This document shows, in pieces, positions 35,794-44,072 of a stretch of DNA of 64,000 bases. The translations under genes were made by a program, and so were the position numbers. The DNA comes from Methyloprofundus sedimenti (GTDB lineage Bacteria > Pseudomonadota > Gammaproteobacteria > Methylococcales > Methylomonadaceae), in assembly GCF_002072955.1 (NCBI RefSeq), contig NZ_LPUF01000001.1, forward strand, positions 1,696,896-1,760,895. Direction: 5' to 3'. The notes under the pieces are model-generated. The model was not told the origin of the DNA and made no database searches. It was given only the letters and a program-made list of their open reading frames with translations. Position 1 is the stretch's first letter. Every line of letters starts with the position of its first letter.

Positions 35794-36093
35794 ATGTTAA
35801 ATCAAACAGAATCCAGGCAATTTAATCGTTTGGATTTGCCGTGCGTTATAAGTTATAAGTTTCCTGACTCAGAACCGTCTTATGACGGTGAATGTATAAA
35901 TATTAGCGGAGCCGGAATTTTGTTTATGGGCAAGCATATGCTGAAAAATGGCATGGCATTAGAATTGACGATTGCAACTAAAAATGAATTAACAAAACCC
36001 TTAAGGGCTTATGTAGAAGTGATTCGCAGCAAGGAAGTCGGACCAGAGCAATATGAAGTTGCAACGGAAATAAAGGGCATTAGGGAATATTAA
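35794..36093 (+). CDS. PilZ-domain protein
   Basis: 99 residues, a single PilZ domain. The c-di-GMP motif RQFNR (RxxxR) lies near residue 9 and NISGAG (NxSxxG) near 45, so binding residues are kept. CGGAG precedes the ATG. It is followed after 7 bp by the DUF1249 gene, probably co-transcribed. It is likely a c-di-GMP receptor or adaptor; the target is unknown. Confidence 0.85.
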   Translation: MLNQTESRQFNRLDLPCVISYKFPDSEPSYDGECINISGAGILFMGKHMLKNGMALELTIATKNELTKPLRAYVEVIRSKEVGPEQYEVATEIKGIREY

Positions 36094-36100
36094 TTAGATT

Positions 36101-36544
36101 ATGGCTAAAGTTTCTTTGCTTAATAAATCATTTTGTTTGCAAAATATTTGTGAAACTAATTACCGTAAACTGTTTTCTCTGATCCCTAATCTAAAAAGTA
36201 TTGACGCTTCAGCACAGGGATTTTCTGATGGTAAACCTATGTTACATATGAAAATTCTTGAGCAATCACCTTATACAAAAACTATTCAATTAAGTTATTT
36301 TTTTGAAAATGATGCAGAGGCTTTATTAGAACCGGCAGTCAAAATTCGACTCTATTTTGATGTTTGTATTGCCGAAGTATTACGCGACTATAAGCGTGTA
36401 GAAGTGAGCAATGCTATCGGTGATATCAGTCTTAGTACCGATATTATGAATTATAAGTGGCGACTGAATTACTTTTTAGAAAAGTGGTTAGACCATTGCC
36501 TTAAAGCTGATTATACCTTTGTAAGTGATAATATCGCAGCATAG
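36101..36544 (+). CDS. DUF1249 (YqiB-like) protein
   Basis: 147 residues. Features of the DUF1249 family are seen: a start LQNICETNYRKLFSLIPNL, then VKIRLYFDVCIAEVLRDYKR and a C-terminal KWRLNYFLEKWLDHCL. The protein is soluble and of usual length; its function is unknown. In gammaproteobacteria relatives sit near nudF/cpdA; here the partner is a PilZ gene, suggesting a possible nucleotide-signalling context. Confidence 0.82.
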   Translation: MAKVSLLNKSFCLQNICETNYRKLFSLIPNLKSIDASAQGFSDGKPMLHMKILEQSPYTKTIQLSYFFENDAEALLEPAVKIRLYFDVCIAEVLRDYKRVEVSNAIGDISLSTDIMNYKWRLNYFLEKWLDHCLKADYTFVSDNIAA

Positions 36545-36576
36545 AACGCTATGACAAAAAAGTAATGTCAGCTTTT

Positions 36577-36858
36577 CTAGTGCTTAATAATTATAAAGCT
36601 TGTGTGGTCTACTGAACCGGTGAATGGCTCAACGATTACTTCAGTGACTTTTGCTGCTAGTGGGCCTTTGTGACACCATTGGATAAATTTTTGCAGCGCT
36701 TTTTTTTCCCCCGTGGCAATAATTTCTACATCACCAGCAGGCGTATTTTTTACCGCTCCTTTTACGGCTAACTGGCTAGCTTTTTTCTGGGTGGAGGCTC
36801 TGAAGAAAACGCCTTGCACACGACCTTTTACCGTGATTTTGTAGTGTTCTATTGGCAT
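36577..36858 (-). CDS. acyP: Acylphosphatase
   Basis: About 93 residues from ATG 36858, overlapping the rlmKL stop by 10 bp. The phosphate loop GRVQGVFFRAST with its catalytic Arg and the catalytic Asn in VKNTPAGDVEI are both present. It hydrolyses carboxyl-phosphate bonds of small acyl phosphates. The overlap suggests co-translation with rlmKL. Confidence 0.92.
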   Translation of the reverse strand: MPIEHYKITVKGRVQGVFFRASTQKKASQLAVKGAVKNTPAGDVEIIATGEKKALQKFIQWCHKGPLAAKVTEVIVEPFTGSVDHTSFIIIKH

Positions 36859-39044
36859 TTTATTTCCCAGCAATAATGAATTTTAGGTGTTCTGGAAAAA
36901 TCTTCGGGTATAGTTTGTGCGCTAATATTTTGTATTTGTAGGTGTGCTAGTGATTGCGTATCCAGTTTAAAGCGACGAAAATTTGTCGAGAAATAGAGTA
37001 TTCCGTCAGCGCTTAATAACTTTGCTGTATGGTTTATTAATTCAACATGATCTTCCTGAATACTTAAATTATCTTCCATGCGTTTGGAGTTAGAAAAAGT
37101 GGGTGGATCAAGAAAGATTAAATCATAAGTCTGTGCCAGCTGAGACTTATTTGCCTCGGTTTTTAGCCATTCAATACAATCAGCACGAATAAATCGATTT
37201 TTACTTTGATTGGTATTTAAAGTCATATTACGTTGTGCCCAATCTAAATAGGTTTTAGACATATCAACTGTAGTTGTTGAGATGGCACCGCCGATAGCGG
37301 CATGAACGGATGCGGTACCGGTATATGCAAAAAGATTCAAGAAATGTTTATTTTTTGCCTGTTGCTGGATTTTTAGACGTAGAGGCCGGTGATCAAGAAA
37401 AAGCCCGGTATCTAAATAGTCTTCGAAATTGACATAAAAAGTAGCGCCATGTTCTTCAATAGTTTCAAAAGCACCGAGATTAGCCAGTTTCTCATATTGA
37501 TCTATGCCTTTTTGCTTGCTGCGTGTTTTTAAATAAATGTGTTCTTTAGGTATGGCAAATATTCTGGCGATTTCATTCACAGCAGTACTTAAGCGGAGCA
37601 TGGCTTTTTCTTGTGAAATTGTTTTAGGTGCCTGGTATTCCTGAACATTGAGCCATGTTTTATCTCCCTGATAAACATCAATGGCGATTGCATATTCAGG
37701 TAAGTCAGCATCATAAACGCGATAGCAGTTAATACCTTCGCGATTAATCCATTTGGATATTTTTTTGATGTTTTTTTGCAATCGATTGGCAAACATTTCA
37801 GCATTTGGATCGGCTATTGTATCCTCTGCCTTAACTTGTTCTATACGTTCCTGTTGGGATTTTGCCTTAGGTGTGAAAAAGTTTTGTTCCTCAATTGCAA
37901 GGCGTAGTAATTTACATTCTAAAGGGCCATTAAACAGAGTAATTGGCTTTTGTGAACGAATCCCCAGGCGAAATCCAAGCTCAGGATCACTAATGATCAT
38001 GGCCGCCTGCCAGTGGGTAAATTGTTTTTTTATTACTTCGCCAAAGGTGCGATACAGTTGCGCCGTTTCTTCTGTATTACCTAAGCGTTCACCATAAGGG
38101 GGATTACATACGACTAATCCTTGTTGCCAGCTTTCGGCAGCGCTTGCTTCACTTATGTCACGTCGCTCTACATGAATCTTGTTTTGTAATCCGGCATTTT
38201 CTATATGCAATAAAGCAGCATTAATTGCACGTCGGCTCTGATCAAATCCGACGATTGTCGGTATGTTCTCCAGGCCAGATAGCTTACGCTGTTGCGCTTC
38301 ATCTACCAGAGATTGCCATAGTACGGCATTATGTTTTTTCCAATGTAAAAATCCAAATTGTTTATGTTGTAGTCCCGGTGCATAATCGCCGGCAATCATC
38401 GCCGCTTCAAGTAGTAAAGTCCCCGAACCGCACATAGGGTCGATTAAGCTGCCACCTTGCTGGGCGATATCCAGCCATTTACTACGGTAGAGAATGGCTG
38501 CAGCGAGGTTTTCTTTTATGGGGGCAGTAATACTGATATCACGATAGCCACGACGGTGCAGGCTTTCCCCCGAGAGGTCTAAACTAAGTGTTGCCTGTTC
38601 ATTTTGTAGATATACATTAATACGAATATCAGGCTGTGTGGTATTGATATCCGGGCGTTTATTAAATTTCTTGCGCATCTGATCGACCACAGCATCTTTT
38701 ACTTTTATAGCACCAAAGTGGGTGTTGTTGATTGCTTTCGAGCCTTTGGCATTAAATGAAACAGCAAAACTGTTATCAGGCGTCATATGTTCAAACCAGT
38801 TTATTTTATAGATACCATCATATAAATCTTCCTGGCTAGTGACCGTAAAAGTATCAAGTGTTAACAACACTCGATTAGCAATTCTAGACCATAGACAGAC
38901 ACGATAAGCTGTTTCCAGCGGGCCTTCAAAATAAGCACCTGCTAGAGCAGCTTTAACATTTTCAGCACCCAGTTGTTTTAATTCGGTAACCAGGATGTCT
39001 TCCATGGCTTTAGGCGTGGTGGCAAAAAAATTAAAATTGCTCAT
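36849..39044 (-). CDS. rlmL: Bifunctional 23S rRNA methyltransferase RlmKL
   Basis: About 731 residues from ATG 39044 (MSNFNFFATTPKAMEDIL); the frame extends 7 codons upstream. The N-terminal THUMP region and RlmL half (m2G2445) carry LIDPMCGSGTLLLEA and VVCNPPYGERLG. The C-terminal RlmK half (m7G2069) carries LNLFAYTGTASVHAAIGGA and FLDPPTFSNSKRM. Both catalytic motifs are intact and the length is normal for the fused gammaproteobacterial enzyme. Confidence 0.95.
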   Translation of the reverse strand: MSNFNFFATTPKAMEDILVTELKQLGAENVKAALAGAYFEGPLETAYRVCLWSRIANRVLLTLDTFTVTSQEDLYDGIYKINWFEHMTPDNSFAVSFNAKGSKAINNTHFGAIKVKDAVVDQMRKKFNKRPDINTTQPDIRINVYLQNEQATLSLDLSGESLHRRGYRDISITAPIKENLAAAILYRSKWLDIAQQGGSLIDPMCGSGTLLLEAAMIAGDYAPGLQHKQFGFLHWKKHNAVLWQSLVDEAQQRKLSGLENIPTIVGFDQSRRAINAALLHIENAGLQNKIHVERRDISEASAAESWQQGLVVCNPPYGERLGNTEETAQLYRTFGEVIKKQFTHWQAAMIISDPELGFRLGIRSQKPITLFNGPLECKLLRLAIEEQNFFTPKAKSQQERIEQVKAEDTIADPNAEMFANRLQKNIKKISKWINREGINCYRVYDADLPEYAIAIDVYQGDKTWLNVQEYQAPKTISQEKAMLRLSTAVNEIARIFAIPKEHIYLKTRSKQKGIDQYEKLANLGAFETIEEHGATFYVNFEDYLDTGLFLDHRPLRLKIQQQAKNKHFLNLFAYTGTASVHAAIGGAISTTTVDMSKTYLDWAQRNMTLNTNQSKNRFIRADCIEWLKTEANKSQLAQTYDLIFLDPPTFSNSKRMEDNLSIQEDHVELINHTAKLLSADGILYFSTNFRRFKLDTQSLAHLQIQNISAQTIPEDFSRTPKIHYCWEIKCQ

Positions 39045-39083
39045 ATTATTTTGGAATGGTGTCATGGGAATTGCGAGATATTT

Positions 39084-39116
39084 ATAGATAACATCTCTTA
39101 TAGGGATGTTATCTAT
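39084..39116. repeat. Perfect hairpin upstream of rlmKL
   Basis: ATAGATAACATC (39084-39095) pairs with GATGTTATCTAT (39105-39116). It lies about 40-70 bp upstream of the rlmKL start, in its probable leader or promoter, so it may be an operator or mRNA structure. Confidence 0.5.
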
Positions 39117-39123
39117 CTTGATG

Positions 39124-39190
39124 AGGAGTGCAATAGCTTTTTAGCTATTGCCGTTATTATTAACAGAAAAAGCGAAAGCTTTTTACTCCT
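39124..39190. repeat. 67-bp two-hairpin repeat element (copy 1), contains the FKBP terminator
   Basis: The element is bounded by AGGAGT (39124-39129) and ACTCCT (39185-39190). It contains the hairpin GCAATAGCT-tttt-AGCTATTGC (39130-39151) and then AAAAAGC-gaaa-GCTTTTT (39166-39183), which read on the minus strand is a good terminator for the FKBP gene. The same design occurs at 54962-57730, split by an IS1182. Confidence 0.6.
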
Positions 39191-39211
39191 TTTGGGTTGT
39201 TCATCTACTTA

Positions 39212-39691
39212 TTATTGAATACTTAATAACTCGACATCAAAAATCAGTGTTTCATTGGGACCAATAGCTGCACCAGCACCTTTTGCACCATAGCCTAAAT
39301 CAGGGTGAATAAAAAAACGGTATTTAGCGCCAATAGGCATTAATTGTACGCCTTCAGTCCAGCCTGCAATAACACGGTTTAAAGGGAAGGTCGCTGGTGC
39401 ATTACGACTATATGAGCTGTCAAATTCTTTGCCATCCAGTGTAGTGCCTTGATAATGGACCGTTACATTTGAACTGGCTGTTGGTTTATTACCTTCGCCA
39501 GCTTTCAGTATCATATATTGCAAGCCACTTGCAGTGGTGATGACTCCTTCTTTGCCGGCATTTTCGGCTAAAAATGCTTCGCCGGTCTGTTTGTTATTGT
39601 CTGCAAGTTCAGGGTCTGGTTTGGTAAACATAAAATAACCTATAAATAAAATAATGGATACAACGAGAATAACGAGTTGGGTTTTACCCAT
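39212..39691 (-). CDS. FKBP-type peptidyl-prolyl isomerase, membrane-anchored
   Basis: 159 residues. An N-terminal hydrophobic segment (residues 5-22, LVILVVSIILFIGYFMF) should act as a signal or anchor placing the domain in the periplasm. The FKBP domain (about 50-159) has VTVHYQGTTLDGKEFDSSYS, FPLNRVIAGWTEGVQLMP and FIHPDLGYG, typical of FklB/Mip-like isomerases. It assists folding of exported proteins. Confidence 0.92.
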   Translation of the reverse strand: MGKTQLVILVVSIILFIGYFMFTKPDPELADNNKQTGEAFLAENAGKEGVITTASGLQYMILKAGEGNKPTASSNVTVHYQGTTLDGKEFDSSYSRNAPATFPLNRVIAGWTEGVQLMPIGAKYRFFIHPDLGYGAKGAGAAIGPNETLIFDVELLSIQ

Positions 39692-39725
39692 GAGTAACTC
39701 CTTAAGAAAACTAAACTCTTCTATT

Positions 39726-40358
39726 TTACCAAAAAAACCAGCCGGAATTTTCTAATTCTGCTTTACAGGCGTTTAATTGTTGATTATAGGTGCGTGCTTG
39801 CTTTGCCACTTTTTTAGAAACCTTGAGTAACCAGGGCTTTTTCAAATAGGATTTGCGCTTATAACCGGTATGTCCTTCATGGTATGCCAGGTATTGCTTA
39901 GCTGTATCCCATTTTGAAATGCCCAATTGCTTATAGCTAACAGCGCAATACCAACCGACAAAATCACTTGCATCTTCAAACACATCGCGGTCAGCAGACC
40001 AGCTTCCTGCATCATCTAAATACCAGTCCCAGGTGCTATCCTGAGCTTGAGGATAACCATAAGCTGAGCTATCTCTAAACCAGGGGATAAAACCAAGAAT
40101 CCAGGGTCTGGGTGGCTGTGCATCGGCAATAAAACGGGATTCCTGATGAATAATAGCCATTTGTACATGAATAGGCACCCCCCATTTGTCATAGGTACTT
40201 TGTGTATAATCAAACCAGTTATCTTTTTCGCGGAAAATTTCACAGACGTTTTGCGTATTTTTGGGTTGCGAGGCGGTACACGCACTTAAAATTAATAAAA
40301 GTATTAGTAGCACGGTTGATTTAATATAGTGCCTGAGCGTCTTGTTGAAATTTAGCAT
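39726..40358 (-). CDS. Lipoprotein with SLT-like lysozyme fold
   Basis: About 210 residues. The chosen ATG at 40358 gives a proper lipoprotein signal (STVLLILLLILSAC, lipobox LSAC). The catalytic-site-like Glu is in IIHQESRF, followed by SSAYGYPQAQDSTWDWY and YLAYHEGHTGY, the order found in soluble lytic transglycosylase-like domains. It probably cleaves or binds peptidoglycan at the outer membrane. The upstream frame would add 18 residues that spoil the signal. Confidence 0.78.
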   Translation of the reverse strand: MLNFNKTLRHYIKSTVLLILLLILSACTASQPKNTQNVCEIFREKDNWFDYTQSTYDKWGVPIHVQMAIIHQESRFIADAQPPRPWILGFIPWFRDSSAYGYPQAQDSTWDWYLDDAGSWSADRDVFEDASDFVGWYCAVSYKQLGISKWDTAKQYLAYHEGHTGYKRKSYLKKPWLLKVSKKVAKQARTYNQQLNACKAELENSGWFFW

Positions 40359-40519
40359 GGATTGACGTATGACATATCTACAATAGAATAAGATTTTAGT
40401 AACTAGATACATTTTAGTTTAATATAAGCTATCTTTTTAGGATAGATTTCGTTTATTTATACTTGTGCGAATGATAATTAATCATAGATTAATATGATTC
40501 TATGCAGTAGCCAACTAAT

Positions 40520-41146
40520 ATGATTAATTTGATTAATTCCAGACAATATTTTCGGAAAAATATTTCGCTTTCAGGTTTGCTGTTTATTGGTAATCATGAG
40601 CATGAAATGCAGGTACAAAATCTGTCAATTTCCGGGGGGCTTGTAGCTATTAATACTGTCGCTAACCTAGTTGATGAGAAAGATGTTTTTTTGTTAATTA
40701 AACAATCCAGCATTGTGGATTTTTACATAGAAAGTTTAAATTTAGTCGGCGAAGCTGAGATAGTCCGTGTCGATATGGAAGGTGAGAGGATCTTAATCGG
40801 CCTGGAGTTTAAGGAAATATCTTATGATCCACAAAGTCTACTGTATAAAAGAAAGGCTTACCGCAAGAGCATGGCAGCTCCAGGACAAGTACTAATAGCG
40901 GAGAAATTTTACGATTTTATGACCCGAAATGTATCCGTTGATGGAATTTTGATTTATATTGATGAGCATGTGGATCTGCAGGTGGATATGATCGTCGAAT
41001 TTAAATTTGAAAAATTACATTTATATGGTGAAGGTTGTGTTGTCTGGTTCCAGTACGATGAAAAGGAAGGCACCTTATTAGGTATGGAATATCTGCATAT
41101 GGAAAAGTCTGAGATAAAAGGCATTCCTCGATTTTATCGTCCATAA
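40520..41146 (+). CDS. Tandem PilZ-domain protein
   Basis: 208 residues with two PilZ modules. The first has RQYFR (RxxxR) near residue 8 and NLSISGG; the second has RKAYR near residue 114 and NVSVDG. Both therefore keep the c-di-GMP-binding residues. It probably binds two c-di-GMP units and transmits the signal to a motility or envelope partner. It stands alone on the plus strand between minus-strand genes. Confidence 0.85.
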   Translation: MINLINSRQYFRKNISLSGLLFIGNHEHEMQVQNLSISGGLVAINTVANLVDEKDVFLLIKQSSIVDFYIESLNLVGEAEIVRVDMEGERILIGLEFKEISYDPQSLLYKRKAYRKSMAAPGQVLIAEKFYDFMTRNVSVDGILIYIDEHVDLQVDMIVEFKFEKLHLYGEGCVVWFQYDEKEGTLLGMEYLHMEKSEIKGIPRFYRP

Positions 41147-41162
41147 AATATAAAAAAATTTC

Positions 41163-42158
41163 TTAATACCGGTTTTTATCTCTTTTGTGCCAATATTCAG
41201 TTGCCAGGTGTTGTGCTATCTCTTGTGAATCTGCTTTGCCCATTAACTTTAAAGCGACAGCCGTTGTGCCGATAATACTTGCTTCAGCAAACTCGTCATT
41301 AATTTCACCGCGCCATACCTGAATAAGTTGCTTGGGGTCAAGAGCCTCGGGTTTAACATGGCGTCTGGGAAATAAAGCAGGCCATATCTCTTCGGATAAT
41401 ACGCCGTTATGCACACTTTGAGCTAAACATTGCATGTCGGGGTTACGTTCAGTTTCACCGCCTTCTCCTTTGATTACCGTCATATGTGCCTGTTGTAATA
41501 GTAATGCCGCTTCTTGATGCACAGGACGATAGCCAGGATGAAATATACCCTGGATGCTGTAAGAGGCATTAAAAGGGTTTATGAGACGGACTAAGGTGTG
41601 GACTGGAGAGCGTAAACCCATTAATGAACGTAAGTGGATCATTCTGTCGAGCGCGGGACAAAGTTGTTCCAGGGATAAATATGCAAAATTTTGAGTTTGT
41701 AACTGTTGTTCAGCGACTTCCAATGAGTCTGCTTTAGCTAAAGAAAATTGTGTTAGCATATCCTGTACAAAAAGACGGTTCCCTGAATGTGATGCTGAAC
41801 CATGTATCAGTACTTTGATATCATTTTCCGCTAATAAGAGGCTTGACAGCATAAACCAGGGTAAATGCCGCCGTTTTCCGGCATAGGCTGACCAATCTAA
41901 CTCTGCAGTGTTATTGGCAATACCAGGCAAGGTTTCACGCACGGCTAGCACAAACCCAGCGAGTTCTTCAGGTGTCTCTTCTTTGACCCGCATTAGCATT
42001 AAGAATGCGCCTAGCTGTATTTCTTCAACTTCGCCTGCCAATATCATGCGCATAGCCTGATAGGCCTCCTCTTGCGTCAAGGGGCGAGAGCCTTTTTTCC
42101 CTTTACCTAAGATACGAATAAATTCGGCAAAAGGGTGTTCTGTATTATTACTTGTCAT
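41163..42158 (-). CDS. ybiB: Anthranilate phosphoribosyltransferase-like protein, TrpD2/YbiB type
   Basis: 331 residues of the TrpD2/YbiB family, a TrpD-like fold that in E. coli binds nucleic acid rather than making tryptophan. The N-terminal helical domain (KGSRPLTQEEAYQAMRMILA) and ALDRMIHLRSLMGLRSPVHT match the family. The glycine-rich phosphoribosyl loop of genuine TrpD is changed to LIHGSASHSGNRLF. It follows regA after 5 bp, so it is probably the last gene of that operon. Confidence 0.82.
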   Translation of the reverse strand: MTSNNTEHPFAEFIRILGKGKKGSRPLTQEEAYQAMRMILAGEVEEIQLGAFLMLMRVKEETPEELAGFVLAVRETLPGIANNTAELDWSAYAGKRRHLPWFMLSSLLLAENDIKVLIHGSASHSGNRLFVQDMLTQFSLAKADSLEVAEQQLQTQNFAYLSLEQLCPALDRMIHLRSLMGLRSPVHTLVRLINPFNASYSIQGIFHPGYRPVHQEAALLLQQAHMTVIKGEGGETERNPDMQCLAQSVHNGVLSEEIWPALFPRRHVKPEALDPKQLIQVWRGEINDEFAEASIIGTTAVALKLMGKADSQEIAQHLATEYWHKRDKNRY

Positions 42159-42163
42159 CTGAG

Positions 42164-42706
42164 TTACTCTTTTACCGGACGTTTATCTAATTTTCTTTGT
42201 AAAGTTCGACGATGCATATTCAGTGCTCTAGCAGCTGCAGAAATATTACCATCGTGCTCCATTAATACTTTTTGCAGGTGTTCCCATTCTAGACGTTTTA
42301 CTGAAAGTGGGTTTTCACTGATTGCCACGGAACTGTCAGCTGCATTATTATGCAATGCATTCATGATTTCATTAGGGTTGGCTGGCTTAGTTAAATAATG
42401 TTTTGCACCTAATTTAATTGCTTCAACTGCAGTGGCAATGCTGGCAAATCCAGTCAGCATAACAATTTGCGTATTGTCGTCAAGTGAAATTAATTTTTGT
42501 ACTAACTCCAGCCCTGATTCATGTCCTATGCGTAAATCAATCACAGCATACTCAGGTTCTATTTGTTCAGCCAGGGCGAGGCCATTTTTAACATCATGAG
42601 CTACCGAAACCGAAAATCCTCTTTTTTCTAATGCAGATTTGAGGACTGAACAATAGGTTAAATCATCATCTACTAACAATAATTGCACTTGATTTTGTTT
42701 AGTCAT
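42164..42706 (-). CDS. regA: RegA/PrrA-type redox response regulator
   Basis: 180 residues. The receiver domain (about 10-120) has acidic DDD at the start, the phosphoacceptor Asp in YAVIDLRIGHESGL, T in MLTGFAS and K in YLTKPANP. A short linker leads to the conserved Fis-like HTH (GNISAAARALNMHRRTLQRK), nearly invariant in RegA/PrrA/ActR. It is 14 bp from regB. It should control redox-responsive genes such as oxidases. Confidence 0.93.
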   Translation of the reverse strand: MTKQNQVQLLLVDDDLTYCSVLKSALEKRGFSVSVAHDVKNGLALAEQIEPEYAVIDLRIGHESGLELVQKLISLDDNTQIVMLTGFASIATAVEAIKLGAKHYLTKPANPNEIMNALHNNAADSSVAISENPLSVKRLEWEHLQKVLMEHDGNISAAARALNMHRRTLQRKLDKRPVKE

Positions 42707-42720
42707 AATCCTTAGACGAG

Positions 42721-44067
42721 TTAATTGAGGGGAACAAGCGGTAAGATAATATCAACACATGCACCTCCTGTAGGTGCGTTGCTGATTTCTATTGTACCGC
42801 CCAATCGTTTAATTATTGAAAAGGTAAGAAATAACCCGACCCCTAATCCTTGATTACTCTCATTAATCGGGACCTTGCCTATTTTATCAATAAGTTTATT
42901 TGAAATGCCCGGGCCATAGTCGCGTATGCGTATGCCGACAAAATTTTCCACTGTACAAGGATTGATACTAAAGTCGATACCTTTATCAAGCGAACTTACT
43001 TCAGCGGCATTGTTCAAGATATTGATCATAGAGTGGGTCAAAGTAAGCTCTGCTAGAATGGCTTGAGTTAAAGGTGCCTTTGGGTTTATCAGTAAATTTA
43101 ATTTTACCCCGGGTTGCTGACTGCGCCACTGCATTAATACTTCATCCAGATAATCGCTGAGCTTTTTAATATGCCCGGATTCTGCTCTTAGTTCACCCGC
43201 AGAAGCAGACATGACTGATAGCGCTTGTTTACATCTATTTATCTGGTCTTGCATGATTTGCATTTTTTCATGCAATTCAGTATGCACCTCTGGACTATAT
43301 TCGTCTTTTAGTTCATGCGCAATGATGGCCATTGTTCCGAGTGGAGTGCCCATATCATGTGCTGCACTTGCAGCCAGAGTTCCTAACGCTATAATGCGTT
43401 CATCTTGCAGTGTTTTTTCACGAGCTTCTGCCAATCTTCGTTCTCCGGCTTTAATGGTATTAGAAAGCTCTACTGAGAAAAAAGCGACTAATCCGGCACT
43501 GCATACAAAGCCAAACCACATACCAAAAATGTGAAAATTTAAGAATTCTTCATCCTGCATATTATGCATGCTTGCAGACATATTCGCCATATCCATATCC
43601 ATAAGCATTAAGTGCGGTTCAACTGCTGTCAGATTTGCGTGGTAGGGAATCAAAAATGTATAAAGGCTTGTTGTTAGTATCACCATATACCAGGTATATG
43701 CATGTGGCAAAACGATAGCCGTTAGAATAACGGGTAGTAGGAAAATCCAGGTAAACGGATTTGTTGCACCTCCCGTTAGATAGAGTAGTGAAGCAATAGC
43801 CAGTACATCGATAGCTAATTGTGAGAAAATTTCCATTTCTGTCACAGGCGTATCTGTTTTTAAACGCAACCATGTGTATAAATTGACAGTACCAATCGCT
43901 AAAATAGTTAGCCATAAAGCTTCTTGATGCAGAGGTATTTTTAATATATCAATAGAAATTAACAACAGCAGCGATTCGCCACCTATCATTAGATTTCTTA
44001 GGATAAACAGCCACTGCAAGTTTTCTCTTGCTGAAATTTCCTTTTGTGGGATGAAGTTGACTAACAT
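42721..44067 (-). CDS. regB: RegB/PrrB-type sensor histidine kinase with Met-rich loop
   Basis: 448 residues. Six transmembrane segments occupy about 20-195. The quinone-site signature GGATNPF is at 99-105. The H-box is AAHDMGTPLG with H237. C279 (NRCKQAL) corresponds to the redox-active Cys of RegB. The ATP-binding region ends with GLGVGLFLTFSIIKRLGGTI. Unusually, the loop before the last span holds seven Met plus His and Asp (MLMDMDMANMSASMHNM, 154-170), like a Cu(I)-binding strand. It lies 5 bp after ubiB. Confidence 0.92.
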   Translation of the reverse strand: MLVNFIPQKEISARENLQWLFILRNLMIGGESLLLLISIDILKIPLHQEALWLTILAIGTVNLYTWLRLKTDTPVTEMEIFSQLAIDVLAIASLLYLTGGATNPFTWIFLLPVILTAIVLPHAYTWYMVILTTSLYTFLIPYHANLTAVEPHLMLMDMDMANMSASMHNMQDEEFLNFHIFGMWFGFVCSAGLVAFFSVELSNTIKAGERRLAEAREKTLQDERIIALGTLAASAAHDMGTPLGTMAIIAHELKDEYSPEVHTELHEKMQIMQDQINRCKQALSVMSASAGELRAESGHIKKLSDYLDEVLMQWRSQQPGVKLNLLINPKAPLTQAILAELTLTHSMINILNNAAEVSSLDKGIDFSINPCTVENFVGIRIRDYGPGISNKLIDKIGKVPINESNQGLGVGLFLTFSIIKRLGGTIEISNAPTGGACVDIILPLVPLN

Positions 44068-44072
44068 GTGAT

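Noticed and set aside
35576-35800. 74-codon plus-strand ORF before the PilZ gene
   Set aside because: AT-rich composition, no motif, and it overlaps the PilZ start and its ribosome-binding site.
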